From positions 186,001-250,000 of the forward strand of contig NZ_JAHVXI010000006.1 of assembly GCF_021032705.1 (NCBI RefSeq): a DNA stretch of 64,000 bases. The letters run 5' to 3'. The stretch is from Psychroserpens luteolus (lineage in GTDB: Bacteria; Bacteroidota; Bacteroidia; Flavobacteriales; Flavobacteriaceae). Position 1 is the stretch's first letter; each line of letters opens with the position of its first letter. Positions 45,075-52,996 of this stretch are shown piece after piece. The notes under the pieces were generated by a model, which searched no databases, was not told where the DNA came from, and saw nothing but the letters and a program-made list of their open reading frames with translations. The position numbers were made by a program, and so were the translations under genes.

Positions 45075-45914
45075 TTACATTAAATTTAGTTGATATTTGA
45101 CATAGCTTCTCGTAAGTAGCTCGAACTTTTTATAATTGGGCACTCTTATGCGTGTAGATTTAATTTCTAACGCAGGTGTCTTTTTTAATTTTTTGAGTAG
45201 TTGACTATAATAGCGATACGCCATAAAAACTCCAAATTTTGCTTCAATAGGTAATTTTTTAATGCCTTGTAAGCCTTTTGCAAAATCACTTTGAATATCA
45301 TCAATAATAGCCTGTTTTGAGGCTTCATCTAAATGATTGAGATCTGTGTTTGGAAAATAGGTTCTACTTAAATCCTCAAAATCGGCTTTTAAATCTCTTA
45401 AGAAGTTTACTTTTTGGAATGCAGATCCTAAACTCATAGCAGAATCTTTTAAGGTATCATATTTTTTTTGATCCCCTTTTACAAAAACTTTTAAACACAT
45501 CAAGCCAACAACATCTGCAGAGCCATAAATGTATTCTTTATACTCAGCATCGGTGAGGTAGTTTTGTTTGTGCAAGTCTAAACGCATACTTTTCATGAAA
45601 GCATCTACTAGACTTTTATCAATATCATATTTATGATATGTCTCTTGAAAAGAATTTAGAATTGGGTTAAGACTTATTTTATGCTTAAGTGCTAATTCTA
45701 GATCTTTTGAAAAATTCTCAAACAATAATTCTTTATCGTAATCATGAAAGGTATCTACAATTTCATCGGCAAATCTTACAAACCCGTAAATATTGTAAAT
45801 ATCTTGACGAATAGAGTTAGATAACATTTTTGTTGCTAAAGAAAATGAAGTACTGTACGATTTGGTAACAGTTTTACTACATTGGTTTGAAACGGTATCA
45901 AAAATAGCTTTCAT
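45075..45914 (-). CDS. crtB: Phytoene synthase
   Basis: A 279-residue squalene/phytoene synthase joining two geranylgeranyl diphosphates to phytoene. The first aspartate-rich motif is in RFADEIVD (about 47-54) and the second in VNFLRDLKADFEDLSRTYFP (about 167-186). Second gene of the carotenoid operon, two bases after crtI. The geranylgeranyl diphosphate synthase (crtE/ispA type) that supplies it is not in the window. Confidence 0.96.
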   Translation of the reverse strand: MKAIFDTVSNQCSKTVTKSYSTSFSLATKMLSNSIRQDIYNIYGFVRFADEIVDTFHDYDKELLFENFSKDLELALKHKISLNPILNSFQETYHKYDIDKSLVDAFMKSMRLDLHKQNYLTDAEYKEYIYGSADVVGLMCLKVFVKGDQKKYDTLKDSAMSLGSAFQKVNFLRDLKADFEDLSRTYFPNTDLNHLDEASKQAIIDDIQSDFAKGLQGIKKLPIEAKFGVFMAYRYYSQLLKKLKKTPALEIKSTRIRVPNYKKFELLTRSYVKYQLNLM

Positions 45915-45916
45915 AA

Positions 45917-47383
45917 TTAGTTACTGTGGTGTTTTTTAATGAGTTCTGCGACTAATTTACCTGAAATTAGCGAAGGCGGAACTCCTGGTCCGGGAACCGT
46001 TAATTGTCCTGTGAAATATAGGTTGTTTACCTTTTTACTTTTCAATTTGGGTCTTAAAAATGCAGTCTGTAAGAGCGTATTTGCCATTCCGTAGGCATTT
46101 CCTTTGTACGAATTATAGTCTTTTATAAAATCGTTGACACAATAGGACTCTTTAAATATAATATTTTTTTCGACGCTTTGAGAAGTCAAATCTTCAAAAC
46201 GTGTAATTATTTTTTTGAAATAAGCTTCCCTTAACTCGTCTGTATCTTCTAAGCCAGGAGCTAAAGGCACTAAGAAAATTCCTGCTTCTTTCCCTTCAGG
46301 AGCTGCATTATCATCGGTTATTGAAGGAAAACTCGCATAAAACAATGGGTTTTCTGGCCATTTCGGTGCATCGTAAATTGCTTTTGCATGAACATCAAAG
46401 TCGACATCAAAAAATAATGTATGATGATTTACGTTTTTTAGTTTTTTATCAAATCCAACATAAAATAATAGGGAAGAAGGCGCAAAGGTTTTTTTCTTCC
46501 AAAAAGTTTCAGAGTATTGAACATATTTTGAATCTAAAAGCGTTTCAGTGTGATGATAATCTGCACCACTTAAAATGATATCGCTTGTATAATTAGTTCC
46601 ATTAGACACTATTGCAGTTGCATTACCATTATCAACGACAATTTTGTCAATTGAATTTTCAGTTTTTATAGTGACACCAAGGCTTTTGGCTAATGTTTCC
46701 ATAGCTAGAATGACCTTATACATACCACCTTTAGGATGAAATGTTCCTATACCAAAATCGGCATAGTTCATAAAGCTATAAAATGAAGGCGTGTTATCTG
46801 GTTTGGCTCCCAAAAACAGAACCGGAAACTCAAGAATCATCGCTAGTCTATCATTCTTAAATTCTTTCCTAACATCCTTCTTGATTGTGCTAAAAAACTG
46901 TCCGATTTTTTTCATAGTCACTGGAGTGACTAATTCAAATGGTGATACACCAGGTCTATAGACTAAATCTTTTATAGCAACCTCATAGTTGTTTTGTGCA
47001 TTATCAATAAACTTCATGAGTTTTTTTGAACTGCCTTTTTCTTCTCTTTCAAAAGCAGCACAAATTTTCTCTATAGTATCTTCAATAGTGATGTAATCTT
47101 CTTTTCCGAAGTAAACACTATAAGCAGGATTTAATTTGTCTAGAGTGTAATAGTTTTCGGGTGTTGTATTGAAATCTGCAAAAAAGCGTTCAAAAACATC
47201 AGGCATCCAGTACCAAGTAGGACCAATATCGAAGGTAAATCCATCTCTATGGAGTTGTCTTGCGCGACCACCAATGGTTTTATTTTTCTCAAATATGGTG
47301 ACCTTGTAACCATCTCGAGCTAAATAGCACGAAGCAGCTAGAGCCGAAAAACCAGAACCTATAATAGAGATGTGTTTGTTCAT
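45917..47383 (-). CDS. crtI: Phytoene desaturase
   Basis: A 488-residue FAD-dependent CrtI-type desaturase that turns phytoene into lycopene. The N-terminus has the dinucleotide fold SIIGSGFSALAASCYLARDG with GGRARQLHRDGFTFDIGPTW; the C-terminus has the bacterial CrtI signature YFTGQLTVPGPGVPPSLISG. First gene of the operon crtI-crtB-crtZ-crtY. The leader between it and the regulator gene (47384-47436) contains the repeated 11-base element described at 47385-47416. Confidence 0.97.
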   Translation of the reverse strand: MNKHISIIGSGFSALAASCYLARDGYKVTIFEKNKTIGGRARQLHRDGFTFDIGPTWYWMPDVFERFFADFNTTPENYYTLDKLNPAYSVYFGKEDYITIEDTIEKICAAFEREEKGSSKKLMKFIDNAQNNYEVAIKDLVYRPGVSPFELVTPVTMKKIGQFFSTIKKDVRKEFKNDRLAMILEFPVLFLGAKPDNTPSFYSFMNYADFGIGTFHPKGGMYKVILAMETLAKSLGVTIKTENSIDKIVVDNGNATAIVSNGTNYTSDIILSGADYHHTETLLDSKYVQYSETFWKKKTFAPSSLLFYVGFDKKLKNVNHHTLFFDVDFDVHAKAIYDAPKWPENPLFYASFPSITDDNAAPEGKEAGIFLVPLAPGLEDTDELREAYFKKIITRFEDLTSQSVEKNIIFKESYCVNDFIKDYNSYKGNAYGMANTLLQTAFLRPKLKSKKVNNLYFTGQLTVPGPGVPPSLISGKLVAELIKKHHSN

Positions 47384-47384
47384 T

Positions 47385-47416
47385 GTTCAACAAATTTAAA
47401 CAAAAGTTAAACAAAA
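47385..47416 (-). promoter_or_regulatory. Repeated 11-base operator elements in front of crtI
   Basis: On the plus strand the units are GTTCAACAAA (47385-47394), TTTAAACAAAA (47395-47405) and GTTAAACAAAA (47406-47416). Each has an AACAAA core, and the core cytosines are 10 and 11 bases apart, so the units face the same side of the helix in the same direction. The last unit overlaps the predicted -7 box. The exact 11-mer GTTAAACAAAA recurs at 48352-48362 before the MerR gene. Confidence 0.65.
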
Positions 47417-47419
47417 TTA
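47412..47419 (-). promoter_or_regulatory. -7 box for the crt operon
   Basis: Minus-strand TAATTTTG matches TAnnTTTG; transcription would start near 47407, 24 bases before the crtI ATG. There is no -33 TTTG at 19 bases; instead a perfect palindrome ATAAAATTTTAT sits at 47429-47440. Operator units overlap the box and the start site, consistent with repression by occlusion. Confidence 0.5.
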
Positions 47420-47436
47420 ACTTTAACGATAAAATT

Positions 47437-48336
47437 TTATAATTTTTTAACTAATTCCTCAATAGTATTGAAAGGTGTAATTTGCTTTGGAAGCTTATTT
47501 AAGTCTAATTCTTCTAGCATTCTTCCAATAATCCAAAGTTTGATTGATTTTTCGATTAATAAATTATCTGAAAAATCTTTGAGATATTCATCAATATACT
47601 CTTTTTCGGGCTTGACTGTAAAATAGGATACAAATGTAATGTCGTCATAATAGCTTAGTAAATCCTTTAAACTATTAAGAGGAACACTTTGACCTAAGAA
47701 AATAGCTTGATGACCCCTTGCAATGATCTCATGATTAATAATCATAAGTCCTAATTCGTGAACTTCATTATCTGGAAGATACAATACAAAGACTTTATTA
47801 GTATCTATTTGATTTTTGGATTGAAGTTTCTCGGTATTAATTAATATTTTTTGTCTGATTAATGACGTTAGAAAATGTTCATGTGCTGGTGTTATGGTAT
47901 CGGTTTGCCATAACATGCCTATTTCAGAAAGCAATGGGATAAAGTCTTGATAAAACATTTCGATAAAGGTCTTTTCTTTTAGCAGACCTTCGTAGGTATC
48001 GTAAAATAGTTTTTGATCAAAGTTCAACATTGACAGTTTGAATGTATCAATGGAGTGGTTATTGGTTTGATCACTTTGAGCAACCTCCTTAACTAATTTA
48101 GTAATTTCATCGTTTTGTAAAGAAGCAATTTTAGAAATCTTGTAACCATTGTTATTAAGATAACTAATGTTAAGTAGCTTTTGCAAATTGCCTAGACTAT
48201 AATATCTGATATTTGTATCTGTTCTTTCAGGTTGAAGCAGATTGTATCGCTTTTCCCAGATTCTAATAGTATGTGCCTTAATACCAGTTAGGTTTTCTAG
48301 GTCTTTGATACTAAATGTGCTCTTAACGTTGTTCAT
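47437..48336 (-). CDS. MerR family regulator with B12-binding-like domain (CarH/LitR type)
   Basis: Taken from ATG 48336 (299 residues); a TTG at 48360 falls inside the promoter. A MerR winged helix (FSIKDLENLTGIKAHTIRIW, then EKRYNLLQPERT) is followed by a helical domain with the W-x9-EH motif (Trp143, Glu153, His154 in LWQTDTITPAHEH) and a Rossmann domain with NEVHELG, whose His193 fits the lower cobalt ligand. This is the layout of CarH, which represses carotenoid genes in the dark with adenosylcobalamin and lets go in light. The residue after Trp143 is Gln, where Thermus CarH has His132. It is directly upstream of crtI, its likely target. Confidence 0.88.
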   Translation of the reverse strand: MNNVKSTFSIKDLENLTGIKAHTIRIWEKRYNLLQPERTDTNIRYYSLGNLQKLLNISYLNNNGYKISKIASLQNDEITKLVKEVAQSDQTNNHSIDTFKLSMLNFDQKLFYDTYEGLLKEKTFIEMFYQDFIPLLSEIGMLWQTDTITPAHEHFLTSLIRQKILINTEKLQSKNQIDTNKVFVLYLPDNEVHELGLMIINHEIIARGHQAIFLGQSVPLNSLKDLLSYYDDITFVSYFTVKPEKEYIDEYLKDFSDNLLIEKSIKLWIIGRMLEELDLNKLPKQITPFNTIEELVKKL

Positions 48337-48351
48337 TTTTAATTTAAAAAG

Positions 48352-48365
48352 GTTAAACAAAAATA
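48352..48365 (-). promoter_or_regulatory. Promoter and operator of the MerR/B12 regulator
   Basis: The plus strand carries GTTAAACAAAA (48352-48362), identical to the third crtI operator unit, overlapping a minus-strand -7 box TATTTTTG (48358-48365). The box and operator are placed relative to each other exactly as at crtI. This suggests that the regulator controls its own gene. Confidence 0.55.
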
Positions 48366-48463
48366 AACTTTTTTTGGAAGAACACTAAACTTTAAGGTTT
48401 TTTTAATAGTATAACTATTAACAAATGGCGTTGATAAGTGGGAAAAAAGGGACGAAAATAAAG

Positions 48464-48548
48464 TGCGCACGAGAAGATTCGAACTTCCACGACCTAAGCG
48501 GTCACTGGCCCCTCAAGCCAGCGCGTCTACCAATTCCGCCACGTGCGC
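48464..48548 (-). tRNA. tRNA-Leu (GAG)
   Basis: An 85-base tRNA on the minus strand. Acceptor arms GCGCACG and CGTGCGC pair fully; the anticodon stem CTGGC/GCCAG encloses loop TTGAGGG, giving anticodon GAG. A long variable arm (class II) and a T arm with GTTCGAATC are present. CCA is not encoded. It follows tRNA-Lys by 53 bases and is probably cotranscribed with it. Confidence 0.95.
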
Positions 48549-48601
48549 ATTCTTCAGTAAAGATAAAAAAAAAGTTAAGCGGCTGCTTAACTAATTTCTT
48601 G

Positions 48602-48674
48602 TGACTTGGCTGGGGCTCGAACCCAGGACCCTCTCCTTAAAAGGGAGATGCTCTACCAACTGAGCTACCAAGTC
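48602..48674 (-). tRNA. tRNA-Lys (TTT)
   Basis: A 73-base tRNA on the minus strand. Acceptor arms GACTTGG and CCAAGTC pair fully; D arm with AGCTCAGTTGGTAGAGC; anticodon stem TCTCC/GGAGA with loop CTTTTAA, anticodon TTT; T arm with GGTTCGAGCCC. CCA is not encoded. A near-perfect promoter lies upstream at 48699-48729. Confidence 0.96.
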
Positions 48675-48698
48675 AATAAGTTTCTCTAAACGAGGGTG

Positions 48699-48729
48699 CA
48701 AATATAAAACGATTAATTAATATTCCAAA
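48699..48729 (-). promoter_or_regulatory. Promoter of the tRNA-Lys/tRNA-Leu transcript
   Basis: On the minus strand TTTG (48729-48726), exactly 19 bases, then TATATTTG (48706-48699): a perfect match to the Bacteroidota vegetative promoter. Transcription is expected near 48694, 20 bases before the tRNA-Lys 5' end. Confidence 0.8.
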
Positions 48730-48804
48730 CCTATTTTTAGATAATTTTTCGTTTTTTTGTGATTGCATATCTTATGTTTTTAATTATCAATTTATAACGA
48801 GAAA

Positions 48805-49323
48805 ATGACTTTGTTTTTAGTTGGATATATGGGCTCTGGAAAATCAGTAATTGGCAAGAAATTGGCTGAAGTTTTAAACTATACCTATTTAGATTTTGAC
48901 GAATTTATCGAAGACAATGAAAACGCGACTATTGCAGCTATTTTTGAAACCAAGGGCGAAATATATTTTAGAAAAGCCGAAGCCAATTATCTCGATGAAG
49001 TTATTGGTTTAGAGCATACTATTATAGCACTTGGAGGAGGAACGCCTTGCTATGGTAATAATATGGAAAAGCTTTTACATTCAAACAACACGCAATCCAT
49101 CTACTTAAAAGCTATAATACCAACATTGTCTGCACGTTTATATAAGGAAAGGGTAAAGCGACCATTAATTTCCCATATAGAATCTATTGCAGAGCTTAAT
49201 GAGTTTATTGGTAAACATTTATTTGAACGCGCTCCTTTTTATGAGCAAGCACACTTGAGTATAAAAACCGATAATAAATCTGTTAATGAGGTTGTTGAAG
49301 AGCTTGTAGCACAATTATTTTAA
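48805..49323 (+). CDS. aroK: Shikimate kinase
   Basis: A 172-residue P-loop kinase phosphorylating shikimate in the aromatic amino acid pathway. Walker A is GYMGSGKS (7-14); DFDEFIE holds the shikimate-binding aspartates; EIYFRKAE and ALGGGTPCY follow, and the lid arginine is in RLYKERVKRPLI. Normal length. Convergent with the phosphoribosyltransferase gene, overlapping it by nine bases. Confidence 0.96.
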   Translation: MTLFLVGYMGSGKSVIGKKLAEVLNYTYLDFDEFIEDNENATIAAIFETKGEIYFRKAEANYLDEVIGLEHTIIALGGGTPCYGNNMEKLLHSNNTQSIYLKAIIPTLSARLYKERVKRPLISHIESIAELNEFIGKHLFERAPFYEQAHLSIKTDNKSVNEVVEELVAQLF

Positions 49324-49818
49324 ATAGGCTTCATATTCTTTTCCTGATAAAATAATCTCGACATGCTCATGAAGTGATGTTGACAAAGAAATTCCTTTAA
49401 AATCTGCCTTTACAGGATATTTTTTATGATTTCGATTAACCAAAACAGCAGTTTTGAATTGTTTTAATGGAACATCTAAAAAGTGTTTTACACCATAAAT
49501 TAACGTACTACCAGAATTTAATACGTCATCAATTAATACAATAGATTTATTAATGTATTCTTCTTGATTCAATGATGTTTTTATCTCAGAAAGTGGGTTT
49601 TTCTTGTCAATCTTAACTTTGCAAAGTATTGGTTTTAAATCTGAAATCTTTTCGAGACTTTGCTTTAGTTTTTTTGCCAGTATGTAACCATTGTTTTCAA
49701 TTCCAGCTAAAATGATTTCATTTTCATACACATTACTTTCATAAATTTGATACGCAATACGCTTGATCTTATGCTGAATTTCTTGATGATTCAAGATGAT
49801 GTTTTTGGTAAGGCTCAT
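49315..49818 (-). CDS. Phosphoribosyltransferase family protein (PyrR-like)
   Basis: A 167-residue type I phosphoribosyltransferase fold with the PRPP motif SIVLIDDVLNSGSTLIYGVK (about 96-115) and LVNRNHKKYPVKADFKGISL near the end, the layout of PyrR and uracil/hypoxanthine transferases. The base is not assignable; whether it is an enzyme or an RNA-binding regulator like PyrR cannot be told. It lies 51 bases after the S4-domain gene on the same strand. Confidence 0.85.
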   Translation of the reverse strand: MSLTKNIILNHQEIQHKIKRIAYQIYESNVYENEIILAGIENNGYILAKKLKQSLEKISDLKPILCKVKIDKKNPLSEIKTSLNQEEYINKSIVLIDDVLNSGSTLIYGVKHFLDVPLKQFKTAVLVNRNHKKYPVKADFKGISLSTSLHEHVEIILSGKEYEAYLK

Positions 49819-49869
49819 ACTTAGGAATTATTTCTTCAAAGATAAAAAACAGTTTTATTAGTCAGCGTA

Positions 49870-50256
49870 TTAAATTTGGATATCTTCTTCGGGTGTATCG
49901 TAAAAATCATCAATATCCCTTCGATCTTTTTTGGTAGGTCTTCCAACTCCTTTTTTTCGATAATAATCCTTAGAATATTTTAGCATGTCTTTGGCCTCAA
50001 ATGCTTCTTTTGGTGTGACATCAGTTCTATATATGTCTACAAGTTTTGCACCAACACGACTTTCAGGTAAATCATTAACTACAATTTGATAGTTAATTTG
50101 ATCTTTTCTAAAGTCAATTTTATCGGTAGGATAGACCTCTCTACTGGGTTTTACAACTTGTCCGTTTACCTTTACATGTCCTTTTTTACAAGCATTTGTT
50201 GCTATACTTCTTGTTTTGCAATATCTAATGCACCATAAGTATTTATCGACTCGCAT
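49870..50256 (-). CDS. S4-domain RNA-binding protein (Hsp15/HslR-like)
   Basis: A 128-residue protein starting with an S4 domain (MRVDKYLWCIRYCKTRSIAT, then KKGHVKVNGQVVKPSREV; residues 1-60) and a basic tail (YYRKKGVGRPTKKDRRD). This matches Hsp15, which binds stalled 50S subunits carrying nascent chains and recycles them. Stand-alone or cotranscribed with the downstream phosphoribosyltransferase gene. Confidence 0.9.
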   Translation of the reverse strand: MRVDKYLWCIRYCKTRSIATNACKKGHVKVNGQVVKPSREVYPTDKIDFRKDQINYQIVVNDLPESRVGAKLVDIYRTDVTPKEAFEAKDMLKYSKDYYRKKGVGRPTKKDRRDIDDFYDTPEEDIQI

Positions 50257-50379
50257 ATTAAAACTGTGAAATTGACGTTAATTGTATTGCGCAAAAATAT
50301 TATATTATTGTATCTTGCGTGATAAAAATAAGCAATATTGAACGATTCAAATTTATTTGAATTAAAGAAAAATTTAATC

Positions 50380-51324
50380 ATGATAAAATTAAAAAATGTA
50401 GTAGCAGTTGTTACGCTTTCGGCGCTGTCTTTTTTCGCCTGTAAGCCTGATGACCCAGAGGTGAGCCTTATACCAGAAAGAGATAGAGTAGAGCAGCAAG
50501 TTGTGGATAATGACTCTTTAATTGATTACTTTCAAACGCATTATTACAACTCGTCTGTTTTTGAAACTCCTGGAGATCATACTATAGACGAAATCGTAAT
50601 TACAGAGTTGCCTCAAGATGACAATGGTAATTATTTACCATTACCAGATCCAGATGAAAATACGTTATTGATAGATGCAGTAGATACATTTACTAGAACC
50701 TTTGAGGAGACAGAGTACGAATTCTATATTCTTAATTTAAACCAAGGAGATGGGGAATACAGTCCTAATTTTACAGATAATATTAGGCTAATTTATTCTG
50801 GAAATTTAATGGACGAAGTTGTATTTGATAGCTCCGTAAATCCTAATCTTCCTTTTGATTTAACAGGTTTAATTGAAGGTTGGAGAAATGTTATTCCTAG
50901 ATTTAATACGGCATCAGACTTTATCGTTAATGAAGATGGTACTGTTGATTATTCAGGTTATGGATTAGGTGTTATGTTTATACCTTCTGGTTTAGCATAT
51001 TATGCAACGCCTCCTTTTGGAGTTCCAGTGTATTCTAATTTAATTTTTAAGTTTGAATTATATGCAGCTGAAGCTAATGACCATGATAACGATGGTGTAT
51101 TATCTCACCTTGAAGATTTAAATGGAAATGAGAGTGTTAATGATGATGATACAGATGATGATAGTGTACCTAACTTTTTTGACCCAGATGATGATGGTGA
51201 TGGCGTATTAACTATTAATGAAGATATCGACAATGATGGAGATCCTACCAATGATGATACAGATGGAGATGGTATTCCAAATTATTTAGATGAAGACTCT
51301 ACAGAGAGCAATCAAGATTCTTAA
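50380..51324 (+). CDS. FKBP-type peptidylprolyl isomerase lipoprotein with thrombospondin type 3-like calcium repeats
   Basis: Taken from ATG 50380 (MIKLKNVVAVVTLSALSFFA, 314 residues); the frame's TTG at 50338 is upstream of the signal peptide. The lipobox is FFAC. After a low-complexity stretch, residues about 110-232 form an FKBP domain (DNIRLIYSGNLMDEVVFDSS, FDLTGLIEGWRNVIPRF, NLIFKFELYA). The C-terminus (about 235-314) is rich in D-x-D-x-D-G repeats such as [17 protein letters not shown] and DTDGDGIPNYLDED, as in calcium-binding thrombospondin type 3 repeats. It should help fold exported proteins at the membrane. Confidence 0.88.
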   Translation: MIKLKNVVAVVTLSALSFFACKPDDPEVSLIPERDRVEQQVVDNDSLIDYFQTHYYNSSVFETPGDHTIDEIVITELPQDDNGNYLPLPDPDENTLLIDAVDTFTRTFEETEYEFYILNLNQGDGEYSPNFTDNIRLIYSGNLMDEVVFDSSVNPNLPFDLTGLIEGWRNVIPRFNTASDFIVNEDGTVDYSGYGLGVMFIPSGLAYYATPPFGVPVYSNLIFKFELYAAEANDHDNDGVLSHLEDLNGNESVNDDDTDDDSVPNFFDPDDDGDGVLTINEDIDNDGDPTNDDTDGDGIPNYLDEDSTESNQDS

Positions 51325-51344
51325 AATAATAAAATAAGTATAAT

Positions 51345-51375
51345 AAAAAAAGACGCTGATTAGGCGTCTTTTTTT
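51345..51375. terminator. Bidirectional terminator between the FKBP and beta-barrel genes
   Basis: Stem AGACGC (51351-51356) and GCGTCT (51364-51369), extended by an A run on the left and a T run on the right, with loop TGATTAG. It serves both convergent genes. Confidence 0.85.
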
Positions 51376-51392
51376 GTGTTTAATTTTTCGTA

Positions 51393-51983
51393 TTACAAAG
51401 CTATAGATAAACTTAAAATCAATTGATCCGGTCTTGTGTCTATTCTACTTACAACACCTTCGCCTAGGTTATTACCTATAAAATTTGCTTCATTATCATT
51501 AAAGCCTCTTTCATAACGAAGATCAATTCCTATTTTATTCAGGTTTAATCCAATACCAAAGTTTAATCCGATAGAAAAATCGTCATCTACATTATCTATA
51601 TCAATACCATCAAATTCAGTATCTAAAATATATTGTAATGATGGTCCGCCAAAGACGCTAACAGGTCCAATAACTTTTAATCCAACCAAGAGTGGTGCAT
51701 CGATCTTTTTCATGTCAAAAGAATCATCTTGATAATCACTCTTCGTACTTGTATACATTAGCTCTGGTCTAAAATAGAGTTTGTTACCTAATTTCCCGAA
51801 AACACCAATGTGATAGCCTATGTTACGATCTGGATTTTGGGCGTTGTCACCAATAGATTCAAAATAATCACCATTGGCATTATAATTTAAGCCGCCTTTG
51901 ATACCAAATGAACTTCCAGTTTGTGCACTAGCACCTAAACAAAATAACGTTAATAAAAACGTACTAATAACTAATTTCTTCAT
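51393..51983 (-). CDS. Outer membrane beta-barrel protein (PorT-like)
   Basis: A 196-residue protein with signal peptide (ends at ASAQ) and a small beta-barrel domain of the outer-membrane protein beta-barrel family: SFGIKGGLNYNANGDYF at the start, alternating amphipathic strands, RPELMYTSTKSDYQDDSF in the middle and a C-terminal LILSLSIAL with hydrophobic end. Porin-like or structural role, ligand unknown. It follows tktB by 59 bases on the same strand; a long inverted repeat there may hide its start codon (see findings). Confidence 0.85.
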   Translation of the reverse strand: MKKLVISTFLLTLFCLGASAQTGSSFGIKGGLNYNANGDYFESIGDNAQNPDRNIGYHIGVFGKLGNKLYFRPELMYTSTKSDYQDDSFDMKKIDAPLLVGLKVIGPVSVFGGPSLQYILDTEFDGIDIDNVDDDFSIGLNFGIGLNLNKIGIDLRYERGFNDNEANFIGNNLGEGVVSRIDTRPDQLILSLSIAL

Positions 51984-52043
51984 AATATTCGTTTTTTGTG
52001 ATTTTGATGTATAGTATCAAAAACGTTGCCAAACGAATATTAT
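51982..52043 (-). repeat. Long inverted repeat covering the beta-barrel gene start
   Basis: Arms 51982-51994 and 52031-52043 are perfect reverse complements over 13 bases (ATAATATTCGTTT). A second pair lies inside: TTTTGAT (52002-52008) and ATCAAAA (52016-52022). The right arm starts inside the tktB stop codon and the left arm reaches into the ATG of the beta-barrel gene. No T run follows on the minus strand, so it is not an ordinary terminator. Confidence 0.7.
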
Positions 52044-52996
52044 TACTTTCTTTTTAACACAGTTTCAGTTGCTTTTACGATGGCACTGGCGTTTAAACCG
52101 TACTTTTCCATAAGTTGAGCTGGTGTTCCAGATTCTCCAAAAGTATCGTTAGTTGCTACAAATTCTTGAGGTGTAGGTTTGTGTTGAGCTAAGACTCTTG
52201 AGACACTTTCTCCTAAACCACCTAAGTAATTATGTTCTTCAGCAGTAACAATGCATCCTGTTTTTGAAACCGAATCTAAGATGGCTTTATCATCTAAAGG
52301 TTTAATAGTGTGAATATTGATAACTTCGGCTGAAATACCTTGTTCATTTAACGTTTTTGCAGCTTCAAGCGCTTCCCAAACTAAATGTCCAGTAGCAACA
52401 ATGGTGACATCATTTCCTTCGGTAAGTTGAACCGCTTTACCAATTTCAAAGTTTTGATCTTCAGGTGTGAAATTAGCTACTTTCGGTCTGCCAAAACGCA
52501 AATAAACAGGGCCGTGATGTTCGGCAATAGCAATAGTAGCAGCCTTTGTTTGGTTGTAATCACAAGTATTAATAACCGTCATACCTGGCAGCATTTTCAT
52601 TAAACCAATATCTTCAAGGATTTGATGTGTTGCACCATCTTCTCCAAGAGTTAAACCTGCGTGCGATGCACAAATTTTTACATTTTTATCAGAATAGGCA
52701 ATACTTTGTCTAATTTGATCATAAACACGACCTGTTGAAAAGTTAGCAAAAGTTCCTGTAAATGGAATTTTACCACCAATGGTCATACCTGCAGCTAATC
52801 CAATCATATTGGCTTCGGCAATACCGACTTGGAAAAAGCGCTCTGGATGATTGGCTTTAAATTCATCCATTTTTAGAGAGCCAATTAAGTCGGCACAAAG
52901 TGCAACGACATTTTCATTGGTTTTTCCTAATTCTGTTAATCCAGCTCCAAAACCTGAGCGTGTATCTTTGTTTCCTGTGTTTGTGTATGTTTTCAT
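52043..52996 (-). CDS. tkt: Transketolase, C-terminal subunit
   Basis: A 317-residue protein covering the pyrimidine-binding and C-terminal domains of transketolase: GLTELGKTNENVVALCADLI, the segment VKICASHAGLTLGEDGATHQ and the C-terminal QGISAEVINIHTIKPLD. It must pair with the N-terminal subunit encoded at 53702-54547 to make the TPP enzyme of the pentose phosphate pathway. Such split transketolases are normal in Bacteroidota. Its ATG overlaps the stop of the intervening exported-protein gene by four bases. Confidence 0.95.
   Translation of the reverse strand: MKTYTNTGNKDTRSGFGAGLTELGKTNENVVALCADLIGSLKMDEFKANHPERFFQVGIAEANMIGLAAGMTIGGKIPFTGTFANFSTGRVYDQIRQSIAYSDKNVKICASHAGLTLGEDGATHQILEDIGLMKMLPGMTVINTCDYNQTKAATIAIAEHHGPVYLRFGRPKVANFTPEDQNFEIGKAVQLTEGNDVTIVATGHLVWEALEAAKTLNEQGISAEVINIHTIKPLDDKAILDSVSKTGCIVTAEEHNYLGGLGESVSRVLAQHKPTPQEFVATNDTFGESGTPAQLMEKYGLNASAIVKATETVLKRK

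Noticed and set aside
48337-48360. TTG start for the MerR/B12 regulator
   Set aside because: It would add eight codons made of promoter and operator sequence; the ATG at 48336 gives a normal MerR start.
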